DNA of 49,197 nt from Symploca sp. SIO2C1. Lineage in GTDB: Bacteria; Cyanobacteriota; Cyanobacteriia; Cyanobacteriales; Coleofasciculaceae. The first letter of the stretch is position 1. The number at the start of each line of letters is the position of its first letter. The stretch lies in the NCBI GenBank assembly GCA_010692635.1, contig JAAHGL010000038.1, positions 1 through 49,197 on the forward strand, written 5' to 3'. The translations under genes were made by a program, and so were the position numbers. The notes beneath the pieces are model-generated. The model saw only the letters and a list, made by a program, of their open reading frames with translations, searched no databases and had not been told where the DNA came from. This document shows positions 29,474-38,458 of this stretch, in pieces.

Positions 29474-31210
29474 CTAAGATGGTGTAGTTTCAAAGACTGG
29501 ACAGTAACCCTCTGGTGTAACTTTAAAGCCATACAGAGGAGAAGCTGGATTCCAGCAGCGTTGTCCTCGTTGGTGGCGACAGATACCGCAGCAGTCGATG
29601 TTCATCGGTATTCTATTATTACCACTTTCCTTAAGCAACTCCCTTTGTGATAAGCCCCGCAATACCAGCTCTTTTCCCTGCCAGCGAGCCTCCACCAAAC
29701 CAGTATCAGCAAAATCTTGCCAGCGAGGGTCAGCGATGATTGCTTCTGGAAGATTAATATTGACAAATGTGTCTAGTTCTGTAAGCTCCCCTTCGTAATT
29801 GGTTGGGGGTGGTGCTGCTGGTTGCACAAATATTTCACCAATCGGCAGTTCTACTAGTGTTCCTGTAGCTGGAGAATGTAGATGGTAGCGATTTTGCAAC
29901 TCCTCTAAACCTGTTAAATCAGCCAGGTAGGTTGGAGAACCGTGGAAAAAAATAACGTGTTGAGGACGCAGGTTATGAATTAACTGAGTTGTTCCTAAAT
30001 AATCACTATGTTGAGCTAGTGAATAGGTTTGAATTGCATGTTGCTCGCCGTTTTCTGGGCTGACAGAATATCTTGGTTGTTCTGGTAGTAACACGAGCTG
30101 AGAACCACAATCTGGATGAAAATAGGTGCTCAAATCAGCACTTTCATCGGTAATGACTATACAGGGAGGTTCACCTATAGTGCACCGGTTTTGTTCATCC
30201 AATCGCCGTACCCGAGGGCGCACTCGCTCATCCCAAAACAGGGGTTGATGTCGAGCAAAATTTTGTACGGAAGTAGGTAAGTTAGGTAGGAGCTCTAAAT
30301 AGATGTCACAAGCTGCAGCGACAGTACCATCTACCCAAATATCTAGATTACGACCAGTGAATTGGTGATGGCTCCGCAGGAGCATGAGGATTTCTTGACC
30401 TAAACCTAAGGTAGGTACTGGTAGCAAAACAGACTTGTGAGATGTGATTGCTTGCTCAATTAACTCTACCAGCTGATTTTCTTGTTGCCGTCGATGAGGA
30501 TGTCGAGCAGTGCCATAACTGCCTTCCACAATCACTACGTCTGGTTGTGTACCCCTAAGAGGTTCAATAGACAATCCCTCTACCAACCGTGAGTTAGACA
30601 AAAAAAAGTCCCCGGTATAAAGTAGTCGGTAAGTTTTACGGGGAGCAGTGTAAGCAAGTAACACTGCGGCTGCTCCTGGCAAGTGACCTGCAGGAAATAA
30701 TTGCGCAGTTAGTCCATCCCTTAATTCTACAGGTGAGTACCAAGGCAAAGCCTGACAAAATTGGGGAATATCCGAAGCTCCTTTACTCTCCACCACTGAT
30801 GCTTCTGGAGTACTATCGGCTTGGTTAACTTCTCTATCGCTTTCCCCTGCTTCCCTACCTTGACTATGTACACCTGTCATGCGACCTGAGGTAAACGGCA
30901 ACCAGTTCAGTGGCAGTAGGGTCGTCGTTTCTTCACTAGCGTAGACTGGCAAATGGGGAAAAGCTTGGTGGAGAGCCAGCAGGCCCTGGGCATGATCGTT
31001 ATGGGCATGGCTACACAATACCAAATCTGCTGGTGGATGCTCTTCTGCTTGTAGAGGCGTAATATCCGCTAAACCACAGTCGAGGAGAATCCGGTGTGGA
31101 CCCATTTGCACCAATAAACAAACCCCCTCTGCACCCTGACCAACACCATAAGGGAAGCAAGTTAATCTGTCATCTTCAGGAGAAGATGCCAGGGAGCGTT
31201 GATTGCTCAT
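29474..31210 (-). CDS. Beta-CASP-like metallo-beta-lactamase fold protein with C-terminal Cys cluster
   Basis: A 578-aa hydrolase. The N-terminal metallo-beta-lactamase domain has the zinc motif SHAHNDH (H68, H70, D72, H73), the later GHLPGAAAVLL histidine, and LLYTGDF with its bridging Asp. IVEGSYGTARHPHR and HSDY fit the beta-CASP nuclease branch (CPSF73/RNase J-like). Residues ~112-148 are a Ser/Glu-rich insertion. Unusually, the last ~40 residues hold CCGIC, RCW and YCP, five or six cysteines that could bind zinc or an iron-sulfur cluster. Substrate unknown; RNA is plausible. An AGGTT-containing leader with TCATTTG repeats separates it from the 40-aa gene. Confidence 0.75.
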   Translation of the reverse strand: MSNQRSLASSPEDDRLTCFPYGVGQGAEGVCLLVQMGPHRILLDCGLADITPLQAEEHPPADLVLCSHAHNDHAQGLLALHQAFPHLPVYASEETTTLLPLNWLPFTSGRMTGVHSQGREAGESDREVNQADSTPEASVVESKGASDIPQFCQALPWYSPVELRDGLTAQLFPAGHLPGAAAVLLAYTAPRKTYRLLYTGDFFLSNSRLVEGLSIEPLRGTQPDVVIVEGSYGTARHPHRRQQENQLVELIEQAITSHKSVLLPVPTLGLGQEILMLLRSHHQFTGRNLDIWVDGTVAAACDIYLELLPNLPTSVQNFARHQPLFWDERVRPRVRRLDEQNRCTIGEPPCIVITDESADLSTYFHPDCGSQLVLLPEQPRYSVSPENGEQHAIQTYSLAQHSDYLGTTQLIHNLRPQHVIFFHGSPTYLADLTGLEELQNRYHLHSPATGTLVELPIGEIFVQPAAPPPTNYEGELTELDTFVNINLPEAIIADPRWQDFADTGLVEARWQGKELVLRGLSQRELLKESGNNRIPMNIDCCGICRHQRGQRCWNPASPLYGFKVTPEGYCPVFETTPS

Positions 31211-31257
31211 CGTAATTTCCGTGAGACCACAGGTTCAGCAAAGAAACCTGGGGATCG

Positions 31258-31302
31258 TCATTTATCATTCGTCATTTGTTATTTGTCATTTGTCATTTGT
31301 CG
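31258..31302. repeat. TCATTTG heptamer tract
   Basis: About six CATTTGT/CATTCGT/TATTTGT units between the two genes. Confidence 0.85.
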
Positions 31303-31308
31303 TTAAAC

Positions 31309-31431
31309 CTAGTGGGCAGAACCATTACCGTGGTAATCGTCTGAATCATAAAATCCGTTCTTAGTACCAAAGAACAGAGACAATACAGTGAAAGCAACTG
31401 TTAATCCCACTAAAATTAGTTTGACACTCAT
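31309..31431 (-). CDS. Conserved-looking 40-aa single-pass membrane protein
   Basis: A 40-residue frame reads MSVKLILVGLTVAFTVLSLF then FGTKNGFYDSDDYHGNGSAH. The first ~22 residues form one membrane helix; the tail is polar and rich in Asp, Gly and His. A strong AGGAGG lies ~10 nt upstream of the ATG, good evidence for translation. Small single-helix proteins like this often belong to photosynthetic or NDH complexes in cyanobacteria, but I do not recognise this one. Confidence 0.75.
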   Translation of the reverse strand: MSVKLILVGLTVAFTVLSLFFGTKNGFYDSDDYHGNGSAH

Positions 31432-31773
31432 TTTTTAAATAACCTCCTTTTTAGCTACTTTAGCAGGGAATTTGACAAAGAATAAAGGTTAACACTGGCA
31501 AGATGCCAGTTCCACATATGGTGAATCTCCTGTAGAAAAATCTCCAACTTCTGTACAATCCTAAAAACCGGGGAATATTCAGGGCGCATGCAATGCGCCC
31601 CTACAGCAGTGGGATGGATTGGGAAAACTTCTGGTAGAGAAGGCAATACTGGAACTTTTGAGCAAGGGGAAAGCGATCGCAGCCATGACCAAAAATGCGA
31701 TCGCAAATCTCCAATCTCTTTAGGGGCGCAATGCTTGCGCCCAGAATACTTGCGTTAACGTCCTGAGTTTTTC
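31432..31773. other. Gap with two GC-rich palindromes
   Basis: No gene is supported. It contains GGGCGCATGCAATGCGCCC (about 31582-31600) and GGGCGCAATGCTTGCGCCC (31724-31742), two near-palindromes of the same dispersed type, and two HIP1 octamers near 31674 and 31699. Confidence 0.65.
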
Positions 31774-33333
31774 TCACCAATCCTGTTGATGACTAGAATT
31801 TTTTGACTCTAATTCTGTCTGGGAGTTATCTGTCAGCGGCTTCACTACCCTTGCGATCGCATCTTGGACAAAAGCCTTGATAAATTCATCCCGGCGGTTC
31901 AATTGGAACTGCTTTTGTACTACCTCAGTCATACCGCCATCTCCCCAATCTTGATTATGGCGAAAGTATTCAATAAAGCTTTTACCCGCAATTCTGGTGA
32001 GATAAGCTGCTGTGACACCTTGAATCGCTTTACCCACCAAATAGGTAGCAACATTTAGTTGGAGAGCCGTTGAGAGGAGTTGAATGGCTCCTTTGACAAT
32101 GCCCAAACTTGCCAGGGTTTTCCCCAGAGAAAGAGCCAGTTCCCTACCTCGCTCCACATTCAGTTCACAGCCGTATATTCTGCCAATTTCTACCACCATT
32201 TGAGCATTGACTGCTGCGGTTGCCAGTAAATCCACCACCGGTAAAGGAGTCACCGAAATCACCCCTGCTCCAATCCACTGGAAACGTTCCACCACCTTCT
32301 CCGCTTCCCTTCTACGTTGGTTGTCGATGATTTTTCTTGCTTCTTCTCCTAAGCGCTGAGATTGCATTAGAATATTGTCGGCAACTAAATCTTCCCCCTC
32401 AGAGCGTAGAACAGCAGCAAGACGTCGGATTAAGGGCATGACATCAGGCTCTGGTTGAAAGATTTCACCATCATCTAACTCGACTGATTCAGGATTTGCC
32501 GCGATCGCTACGACATCTGATGGAGCAATAAATCCGCGCACTCGCTGCCGCAGCCGAGCAATAATCTTCTCCTTGTCTACCTCCGAATAGAGGTCTACTT
32601 TATTCAGAATTACGATAGAGCGCTTCCCAATCTCTGCCAAACGCTGTAGAGGAATATATTCCGACTGCCGTAGATCATTATCCACCACAAACAAGAGCAA
32701 ATCTGCTTCAGTTGCCAACTCTCGCGCCATTTGCTCCCGTTGTGTACCAGCAACACCTGCTTCTAGAATTCCTGGTGTATCAGTAATCAGAATCTGGCGA
32801 TTTAATCCCTTCAATTTCAAGCTGTAAGTTTCTCCTACCTCCGTTGTCCCCATTGGAGCCCCCACTTCACCAATCATCCGCCCCAGCAAAGCATTAATGA
32901 GGGAAGTTTTACCAGCTGATCCTGTACCAAACACTACTACCAACAGTTCCCCACGAGCTAGGATAGATTCAATTTCCCGCGATCGCGTCAATAAAGCTTG
33001 CCGTGCTACTTCATCCTGAATCTGGGTTACCTGTTGCCTTACTGCTTTGAGAGTTTCATTGGCAGCCTCTGTTTTTACTTCTGGAACTTTCGGTGGAATG
33101 AGACGCCTGGGTTGTCCTTTCTGAGTAGGTCCCAACAAGCCCATATAGTAGATGAAGGCGAAGATTAGTAACCCAAGCAAGGCAATCAGCAGCAACAGCA
33201 GTAAATTGGCGAGCAGAGGGGTTGTAAAGGAAATTTGGATATATAGTCGGTAGAGAGAATTGATTAACCACAGCATTAGCCCCAGAATTAAGCTAAGACC
33301 AATAATCAGCGTCAACAAGCGTGGGAGGGGCAT
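31774..33333 (-). CDS. Membrane-anchored GTPase with DUF697 domain
   Basis: A 519-aa protein. Two hydrophobic helices (about residues 7-27 and 38-67) are followed by a short coiled segment and a TrmE/Era-like GTPase domain: P-loop GTGSAGKTS (136-144), DTPG (185-188) and NKVD (244-247). The C-terminal ~200 residues (VERFQWIGAGVISVTPLPVVD, then LLATAAVNAQMVVEIGRIYG) match the DUF697 region. The exact role is unknown. The start codon is followed upstream by a TTTAGAA heptamer tract with no clear ribosome site. Confidence 0.85.
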   Translation of the reverse strand: MPLPRLLTLIIGLSLILGLMLWLINSLYRLYIQISFTTPLLANLLLLLLIALLGLLIFAFIYYMGLLGPTQKGQPRRLIPPKVPEVKTEAANETLKAVRQQVTQIQDEVARQALLTRSREIESILARGELLVVVFGTGSAGKTSLINALLGRMIGEVGAPMGTTEVGETYSLKLKGLNRQILITDTPGILEAGVAGTQREQMARELATEADLLLFVVDNDLRQSEYIPLQRLAEIGKRSIVILNKVDLYSEVDKEKIIARLRQRVRGFIAPSDVVAIAANPESVELDDGEIFQPEPDVMPLIRRLAAVLRSEGEDLVADNILMQSQRLGEEARKIIDNQRRREAEKVVERFQWIGAGVISVTPLPVVDLLATAAVNAQMVVEIGRIYGCELNVERGRELALSLGKTLASLGIVKGAIQLLSTALQLNVATYLVGKAIQGVTAAYLTRIAGKSFIEYFRHNQDWGDGGMTEVVQKQFQLNRRDEFIKAFVQDAIARVVKPLTDNSQTELESKNSSHQQDW

Positions 33334-33339
33334 GGGGAG

Positions 33340-33377
33340 TTTAGAATTTAGAATTTAGAATTTAGAATTTAGAATTG
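33340..33377. repeat. TTTAGAA heptamer tract
   Basis: Five units directly upstream of the DUF697 GTPase start. Confidence 0.9.
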
Positions 33378-33504
33378 GGAATTAGGAGAAATCTTACAAT
33401 TTGTCAACAAAATTAATTGAGGCTGGTCAGGTAACCTAAATACTAGCCTACACTTCCTAATGTCTAGATAAAGTCCGTAGGAAGGGAAAACCCACTTAAG
33501 AACT

Positions 33505-34026
33505 ATGAGCTTGTTCAATCAAATTCTCGGTGCCATCGATAATCCTAACCAGATGGCGAGTGCCGGTCAATTAGCCGGTATTTTCAATACTGTGCAACAG
33601 CTGAGTAGTACTTACCAATCTAATCCAGAAGCGGTGCAAACTGCTACTGCTATTGTTGGCAAGCATGTACGCTCTGCGTTACAGCAAAAGCGAGATGCAC
33701 AAGGGGAGCAGCAGGCACAGGAAATTGTGCATCAATACAGCAGTACTGGTCCCAGCAATCAAGCAGTAAATGTGCTCTTCAGTAGCCCCCAGGTACAACA
33801 GATTGTGAAGGAAATTGAAAGCAGAACCCCTATCCCCGCAGGAACTATTCAATCAATGCTCCCTGCTCTAGTTCCCCTAGTGCTGAATCTCCTAGAAACT
33901 GGTACTGATCCCCAAAATCCCCAAGGTGCTAATTCAGTTCTCAGTAGCTTTTTAGATGCTGATGGTGATGGGGATATAGATATGTCTGATGCAATGCAGC
34001 TAGCAGGGCGCTATCTCAAAGGGTAA
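33505..34026 (+). CDS. DUF937-family protein with C-terminal EF-hand/dockerin-like loop
   Basis: A 173-aa protein. Residues 1-130 fit the helical DUF937/YidB-like family (FNQILGAIDNPNQMASAGQL, then SSPQVQQIVKEIESRTPIPA and LPALVPLVLNLLETG). It ends with DADGDGDIDMSDAMQLAGRYL, a calcium-binding-type loop of the sort seen in dockerins. No signal peptide, so probably cytoplasmic. Function unknown. It is divergent from the DUF697 GTPase. Confidence 0.8.
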   Translation: MSLFNQILGAIDNPNQMASAGQLAGIFNTVQQLSSTYQSNPEAVQTATAIVGKHVRSALQQKRDAQGEQQAQEIVHQYSSTGPSNQAVNVLFSSPQVQQIVKEIESRTPIPAGTIQSMLPALVPLVLNLLETGTDPQNPQGANSVLSSFLDADGDGDIDMSDAMQLAGRYLKG

Positions 34027-34051
34027 GAAAACTCCAATTTCTTCATTTGGG

Positions 34052-34099
34052 AATTGCTAATTGCTAATTGCTAATTGCTAATTGCTAATTGCTAATTGG
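34052..34099. repeat. AATTGCT heptamer tract
   Basis: Six to seven AATTGCT units between the convergent DUF937 and Hpt genes. The same unit recurs at 45171-45265. Confidence 0.9.
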
Positions 34100-34154
34100 G
34101 AATTTCTCCCTTGTCTCCGCTTCTCTCCCAGCTCCCCCAATTCCCAACCAAGAT

Positions 34155-35123
34155 TTAAGAGGAGGAACGAGCTGCTTGGGCGAGGAACTTAATCAGTTGT
34201 CTGAGTTGCTTATTATCAAACGCTTGAACAATTGTCTTAGCAGCGGCTTTGGGTTCTACCGTCAAAGTGATTTGCTTAGGTTTGTTATTAGCAGCTTTTA
34301 CCGCCGCAGCAGGCGGTGTTTTTTTGATAAGTTGCTGCAAAGTTGGACTGGGAGTAAGCACACAACCTTGGTTTTGTTGCAATTGATCACTAGCTTGCTT
34401 GAGTTCTTTAATCACTACTGGTGCTAGGGTGTGATAAGAATTCTGAGGATTTGCGATCGCTTTATTAGAGATTTTGACTAACTCTTGCCAAGTTTTATTT
34501 CCTGGATCCAGCACAAATAAATCCTTGCAGTGCTTCTGTAGTCTCTGACGAGTGTGTGATGTTTCTTGTTGTTTAAATACCTGCAACATCTGCTTGAGGC
34601 AGTCTTTTACCTGAGGCGCAAAATTAGGCGAAAGTTGTTTTTGAGCTTGCTGTGGGGTGGGTGAGGGAGTCGGCGCTGTTGCTGTTGCTGATTCCCCGGA
34701 GCCAGTCATTAACTGTTTGAGGTAACTCTCCAATTCAACAAAGCAAGGTTCTGCCGCTTGCACCGTTTTCTCTGCTTCCTCTTCCTGAAGACCGAACGGA
34801 CCTTGTAGCTTATCTAGTAGGTCTTTAAGAGTATCATACCCTCTTAAAAACAAAGTCTCTAGCTTTTCGTCAACACTGATGTCATTCTCTTTGAGGACTT
34901 TAAAAGAATCCTCTAACTTGTGGGCTGTCTTTTGAAGACTGACAAAGCCAAGCATTGCTGCACCTCCCTTAACAGAATGAGCAGCACGAAACATTTCATT
35001 CACTCTCTCGGGATCTGTGACTACTGAGGGCAGCTCTAAGAGCCCTTGTTCAATGGTATCGAGGTGTTCTTTTGCTTCTTCGATGAAGTAGCCGACGATC
35101 CTTTGTTGATTCCCCGCATCCAC
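34155..35123 (-). CDS. Hpt-domain histidine phosphotransfer protein
   Basis: A 322-aa protein whose first ~120 residues are an Hpt four-helix bundle. The phosphorylatable His is H49 in FRAAHSVKGGAAMLG. A Pro/Thr/Ala linker (~145-165) leads to a helical C-terminal region of unknown type (LKQMLQVFKQQETSHTRQRL, AIANPQNSYHTLAPVVIKEL) and a basic end. No kinase or receiver domain is fused, so it probably relays phosphate between partner proteins encoded elsewhere. It may serve the nearby response regulator, but that is only proximity. Confidence 0.85.
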   Translation of the reverse strand: MDAGNQQRIVGYFIEEAKEHLDTIEQGLLELPSVVTDPERVNEMFRAAHSVKGGAAMLGFVSLQKTAHKLEDSFKVLKENDISVDEKLETLFLRGYDTLKDLLDKLQGPFGLQEEEAEKTVQAAEPCFVELESYLKQLMTGSGESATATAPTPSPTPQQAQKQLSPNFAPQVKDCLKQMLQVFKQQETSHTRQRLQKHCKDLFVLDPGNKTWQELVKISNKAIANPQNSYHTLAPVVIKELKQASDQLQQNQGCVLTPSPTLQQLIKKTPPAAAVKAANNKPKQITLTVEPKAAAKTIVQAFDNKQLRQLIKFLAQAARSSS

Positions 35124-35163
35124 GGCACTTTTCCTTAATCAATTAAAACAGTTTTGTTTACTT

Positions 35164-35267
35164 ATACCAATTTCCTCAATACTTGCTACATGATGTTTGT
35201 CTTGCTTCCCTCTTGCCCAAGGCAGTTAGGGGGGTCGATGTGTAGCGGGATTTAATGAAATTGGTAT
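35164..35267. repeat. ~104-bp element with ATACCAATTTC inverted ends
   Basis: ATACCAATTTC at the left is exactly inverted (GAAATTGGTAT) at the right. It is non-coding and almost the same length as the ATACCAAATCCG element at 24474-24578. Confidence 0.55.
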
Positions 35268-35355
35268 TAGAGAGCTCAATAGTGGCTCTCCGCAAAATCT
35301 AGCATAGCTGTTGCCAAATCAACTTTTTTAGAGTAGCTGAAATAAGCTTATGATT

Positions 35356-35498
35356 ACCTCTCGAGAAACACGCTCATGGCTAATCGCTAATGGCTAATGG
35401 CTAATCTCTGAATAAACACCGAGTCTCCGAGTCTGGCAATAGGTAAGAGAATTGTTTCTCCCATTCAATTGGAGGTGCGAAGCGCTCCTCAGGAGCTC
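35356..35498 (+). repeat. ~140-bp dispersed repeat, copy 1 (R1)
   Basis: It runs from ACCTCTCGAGAAACACGCTC through GCTAATG heptamers, TCCGAGTCTGGCAATAGG and CCCATTCAATTGG to GCGCTCCTCAGGAGCTC. It aligns at roughly 90% (by eye) with the reverse complement of 38459-38595 and partly with 45264-45320. Confidence 0.9.
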
Positions 35499-35628
35499 TT
35501 GACAAAAAAAGTTTTGTTGGGTGCAGAGGTAACAGAATAGGACGAGAAAGAATAAAAGCTTACCCTACAAGCTTTGTTACCTCCTCCCTTGGGGGGACAT
35601 AGGGGGAGTTTGCCTCAATTCTTAATTC

Positions 35629-37062
35629 TTAATTCCGCGCTCCTACCTTAAGTTTTCTAGATGCCTTTTTTCTTCTACCTTTCATCTGCGAAAAAATTCG
35701 ATAGGCACTGTTCTCTAGGTTGACCGAAATCTCTTGCTGTGCTTCTGACATCTTGACTAAGTTGTACTGCACATCTTCAGCATAGACACTGAGAGTCACT
35801 TGCAGAACTTCTAAAAAGTTAATTAACCACTGACAATCTGATGCTGACTGACTTTGATAGTGTTCAATTAATTGGGCAAGACAGCATTCTAAATGAGTGC
35901 GGCTTTGTGGGCACAGCAATATAAGCTTAAGGAGCATAATTGCTAAAATCAAATCCTTACCTTGAGTTATTAAAAACATAAATAAAGGAGAAGGATTTGC
36001 CTGATTGACTGTGGTTAAATACTCAATTAACCGATTACATGTTCTCAATAGTAATTGATTATCCCAATCTTGATCATGATATCCCTCATAGAGTTTTTCT
36101 ATTTGTTGCTCTAGTTGTTTTTTTGTTGTTTGGTCTAAATCTTGTTCATCTAGGGAATAAAATAAATAGTTGAGGAGGTTGTGCTTAAAATCTTTGTAAG
36201 AAATTCCCTGAACTTGATTAAGAAATATTCGAGCCAAATTGGTATAGTTAAAAGAACTACGTTTTTGTAAAATTTTCTTAATCAGAGAAAAGACCTTATT
36301 GCCGATCATTGTTGGATTATCGGAGTTGTTTTGTTCATTAGCACTTACGATTGAACGAGCTGTATACATTGCTAATTCAGACTTAAACTGTTTCTTAAGT
36401 ACAAGAGAGCGAGTTTTTGCAGTTGCTTTTTCCTTGACTGATTTTTTCTTATCAACCGATTGATAAACCAACAAGTAAGAGCTGTAGCGGTGACTCCAAT
36501 TGTTTAAGGAAGAATTCTTGATTTTTAATGCAGACTGTATCAGTTCTTGGTAATCCTGGCTAGTTGCAAAATTATTGCGCCACAAGTTCAATTTTTCTCG
36601 CTGATTTTTAAGCTTGCTAGAGGATTGTTCTTGATTGTTTAAATTAGCTGTAATTAATTGAATCAATGATTCTACATATTCAATCTTTCTTAGTGAATTC
36701 CAATTATTGAATAGGATATAAATTGACCTTTTGAAAGTATTAATAAATATTTCTTCAGAACCATAACTAGCAATTGTAACTAGCGCCTGTTGAGGCTCCA
36801 AATCAACCATCTCAGTTAGTTCAATAAATATTATTTTAAACTTTAATAAAACTGTTTCTGGTGGTAATTCATTGACTTGTTTTAGAAAAAAATTACAGAT
36901 AATTTCTGATGCTTGTGAAAGAGAAATATTTTGTTCAAAGTAACTTGAGCTGACAATTTTTTCTGAAATCAAAATATCTGGTGAAATTAACTGATTTTGA
37001 TTTAAGCTTGGAATTAAAAATTGCTCAGTTGTGACTTCAGGCAAAATATTGAGAGATTCCAT
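35629..37062 (-). CDS. Hypothetical protein, helical, AT-rich gene
   Basis: Not recognised. About 477 residues, rich in Leu, Ile, Asn, Gln and Ser and predicted largely helical; no signal peptide, no clear membrane segment. Blocks such as SLSQASEIICNFFLKQVNEL, TNLARIFLNQVQGISYKDFK and HLECCLAQLIEHYQ suggest a helical scaffold. The last ~20 residues are very basic (MKGRRKKASRKLKVGARN). The start MESLNILPEV (37062) has GGTGG just upstream; an ATG 7 codons earlier is also open. The coding DNA is visibly more AT-rich than neighbouring genes. With rre1 it lies between two inverted repeats. Confidence 0.75.
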   Translation of the reverse strand: MESLNILPEVTTEQFLIPSLNQNQLISPDILISEKIVSSSYFEQNISLSQASEIICNFFLKQVNELPPETVLLKFKIIFIELTEMVDLEPQQALVTIASYGSEEIFINTFKRSIYILFNNWNSLRKIEYVESLIQLITANLNNQEQSSSKLKNQREKLNLWRNNFATSQDYQELIQSALKIKNSSLNNWSHRYSSYLLVYQSVDKKKSVKEKATAKTRSLVLKKQFKSELAMYTARSIVSANEQNNSDNPTMIGNKVFSLIKKILQKRSSFNYTNLARIFLNQVQGISYKDFKHNLLNYLFYSLDEQDLDQTTKKQLEQQIEKLYEGYHDQDWDNQLLLRTCNRLIEYLTTVNQANPSPLFMFLITQGKDLILAIMLLKLILLCPQSRTHLECCLAQLIEHYQSQSASDCQWLINFLEVLQVTLSVYAEDVQYNLVKMSEAQQEISVNLENSAYRIFSQMKGRRKKASRKLKVGARN

Positions 37063-37463
37063 AAAACCACCAAAAACTATCATGTTTTTAGTATGGTATT
37101 TTTTTTCAAAAAGCCCAGTGATGGAAAACCCTTTGAGAAGATGATAGTTTTCTCTGCTCCTAGGTGAGCTGAATTACCAACAAGCTTATTATGGGATCAC
37201 ATAGAGTTCGAGTTGCTCTTCCCGTCAGCTGTTCAAATTATTTGATACCAAAAGGAGTCAAAGTATCTCGTTGAGGTGAAGAGCTAATGCCTTATAATGT
37301 TTACAGTACAAAAGTACTATATGCAAATGTAAATGCAGCCGTGATATGGCAAAGAAATACTGCTTGACAAAAAATATATGATCTATCGAGGTTTGGAACA
37401 ATTGTTCCCTCACAGTTCAATTAGCTGATAATCCAAAGTAACCTTACTCGCAATAGACTGCTG
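37063..37463. other. ~380-nt AT-rich gap, no feature seen
   Basis: Between the rre1 stop and the start of the hypothetical gene I see no ORF, repeat tract or RNA motif. The promoter of the hypothetical gene presumably lies here. Confidence 0.5.
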
Positions 37464-38111
37464 TCAAACGACTCTGTTGTCTATTGCCCAACGTGCTAAC
37501 TCAGTACGGTTATGGAGATGGGTTTTACTCAACATATTAGATACATGGGTTTCAATTGTCCTCTGGCTGACTTTTAAATGCTTAGCAATTTCCCTGTTAG
37601 CCATACCCTGTGCTACTAATTGGAGTACTTTCAACTCTGTTCGAGTCAACTCAATATCTCTAGGAACTGGGTTTGCCGATTCTGTTTCTGCTCCTATAAC
37701 TGAGCGATAAATTAAACGTTTAGCTTGCTTGAGAGAAGATTCTACCTGTGCTACTAGTTCTTCTGGCTCAAATGGCTTCACCATGTAGACATCAGCACCT
37801 ATATTTAGTCCCTTGACACGGTCTTGAGTTTGACCCTTTGCTGAAAGAAATAGCACAGGAATCCAACTAGTGCGAGGGTCTTGCCTAATTTGCTCCACTA
37901 GAGTATAGCCATCCATCTCTGGCATCATGATATCACAAATGATCATGTCAGGGGTTTTGTCCTCTAACACTAAAAGTGCTTCTAGACCATTGGTAGCAGT
38001 TACAACTTGATAACCTTGAAACTCTAAGTAGTCCTTAACTAGCAAAATGAGGTTGGGATCATCATCAATTAGGAGTAGTCTCTTGTTTTCTCTTAGGGTG
38101 GTTTCTTTCAT
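37464..38111 (-). CDS. rre1: Response regulator Rre1 (Ycf29-like, NarL/LuxR family)
   Basis: A 215-aa two-domain transcription factor. The receiver domain shows LLLIDDDPNLILLVKDYLEF, phospho-acceptor Asp in MIICDIMMPEMDG, and the Lys in MVKPFEPEELVAQVESSLKQ. The C-terminal LuxR-type helix-turn-helix reads LTRTELKVLQLVAQGMANRE and IAKHLKVSQRTIETHVSNML. It agrees closely with my memory of cyanobacterial Rre1, the partner of Hik2 controlling stress and photosynthesis-related genes, encoded in some plastids as ycf29. The ATG at 38111 has GGGGG ~8 nt upstream; the frame also opens 18 codons earlier with an unlikely Cys/His-rich extension. Confidence 0.88.
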   Translation of the reverse strand: MKETTLRENKRLLLIDDDPNLILLVKDYLEFQGYQVVTATNGLEALLVLEDKTPDMIICDIMMPEMDGYTLVEQIRQDPRTSWIPVLFLSAKGQTQDRVKGLNIGADVYMVKPFEPEELVAQVESSLKQAKRLIYRSVIGAETESANPVPRDIELTRTELKVLQLVAQGMANREIAKHLKVSQRTIETHVSNMLSKTHLHNRTELARWAIDNRVV

Positions 38112-38458
38112 TCTGTTGCCCCCATGATGTTTTTTGCACTTCACTTGCCCTGTTTGACATGTCATGTTTCTGACACCTTAACTTGCTAAGATTGCTTAAA
38201 TAATAACTTACATATTATCTGCAAGCCTCTGTTGCCTACACCCTACACCCTATTCCTCAATCAGATATTATTGTGTGTTGACAATAATATCTTGCCAACA
38301 TTCATGGTGATAATTTTTACTAATATAACTTTCTGATTCTCGTTAAATTTTGTCTTGATTCAAAAAGATAATAGAGAATCAAAACAATTTATACTATATT
38401 TTTTCTAGGAAATATTATTATTTTTGATAATTAAATAGACAAGCGAATAACTTCTGAA

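Larger units (their letters stand above)
35124..35628. other. Repeat-filled gap of ~500 nt
   Basis: No gene is supported. It contains the ATACCAATTTC element, copy 1 of the ~140-bp repeat (35356-35498), and a purine-rich stretch with GGGGGGACATAGGGGGAG near 35592. Confidence 0.65.

Noticed and set aside
31455-31706. 83-codon minus-strand frame upstream of the 40-aa gene
   Set aside because: It translates a GC-rich palindrome and intergenic DNA, has no ribosome site and shows no protein-like pattern.
34089-34427. 112-codon plus-strand frame opposite the Hpt gene
   Set aside because: Antisense to the well-supported Hpt gene and begins in a heptamer tract.
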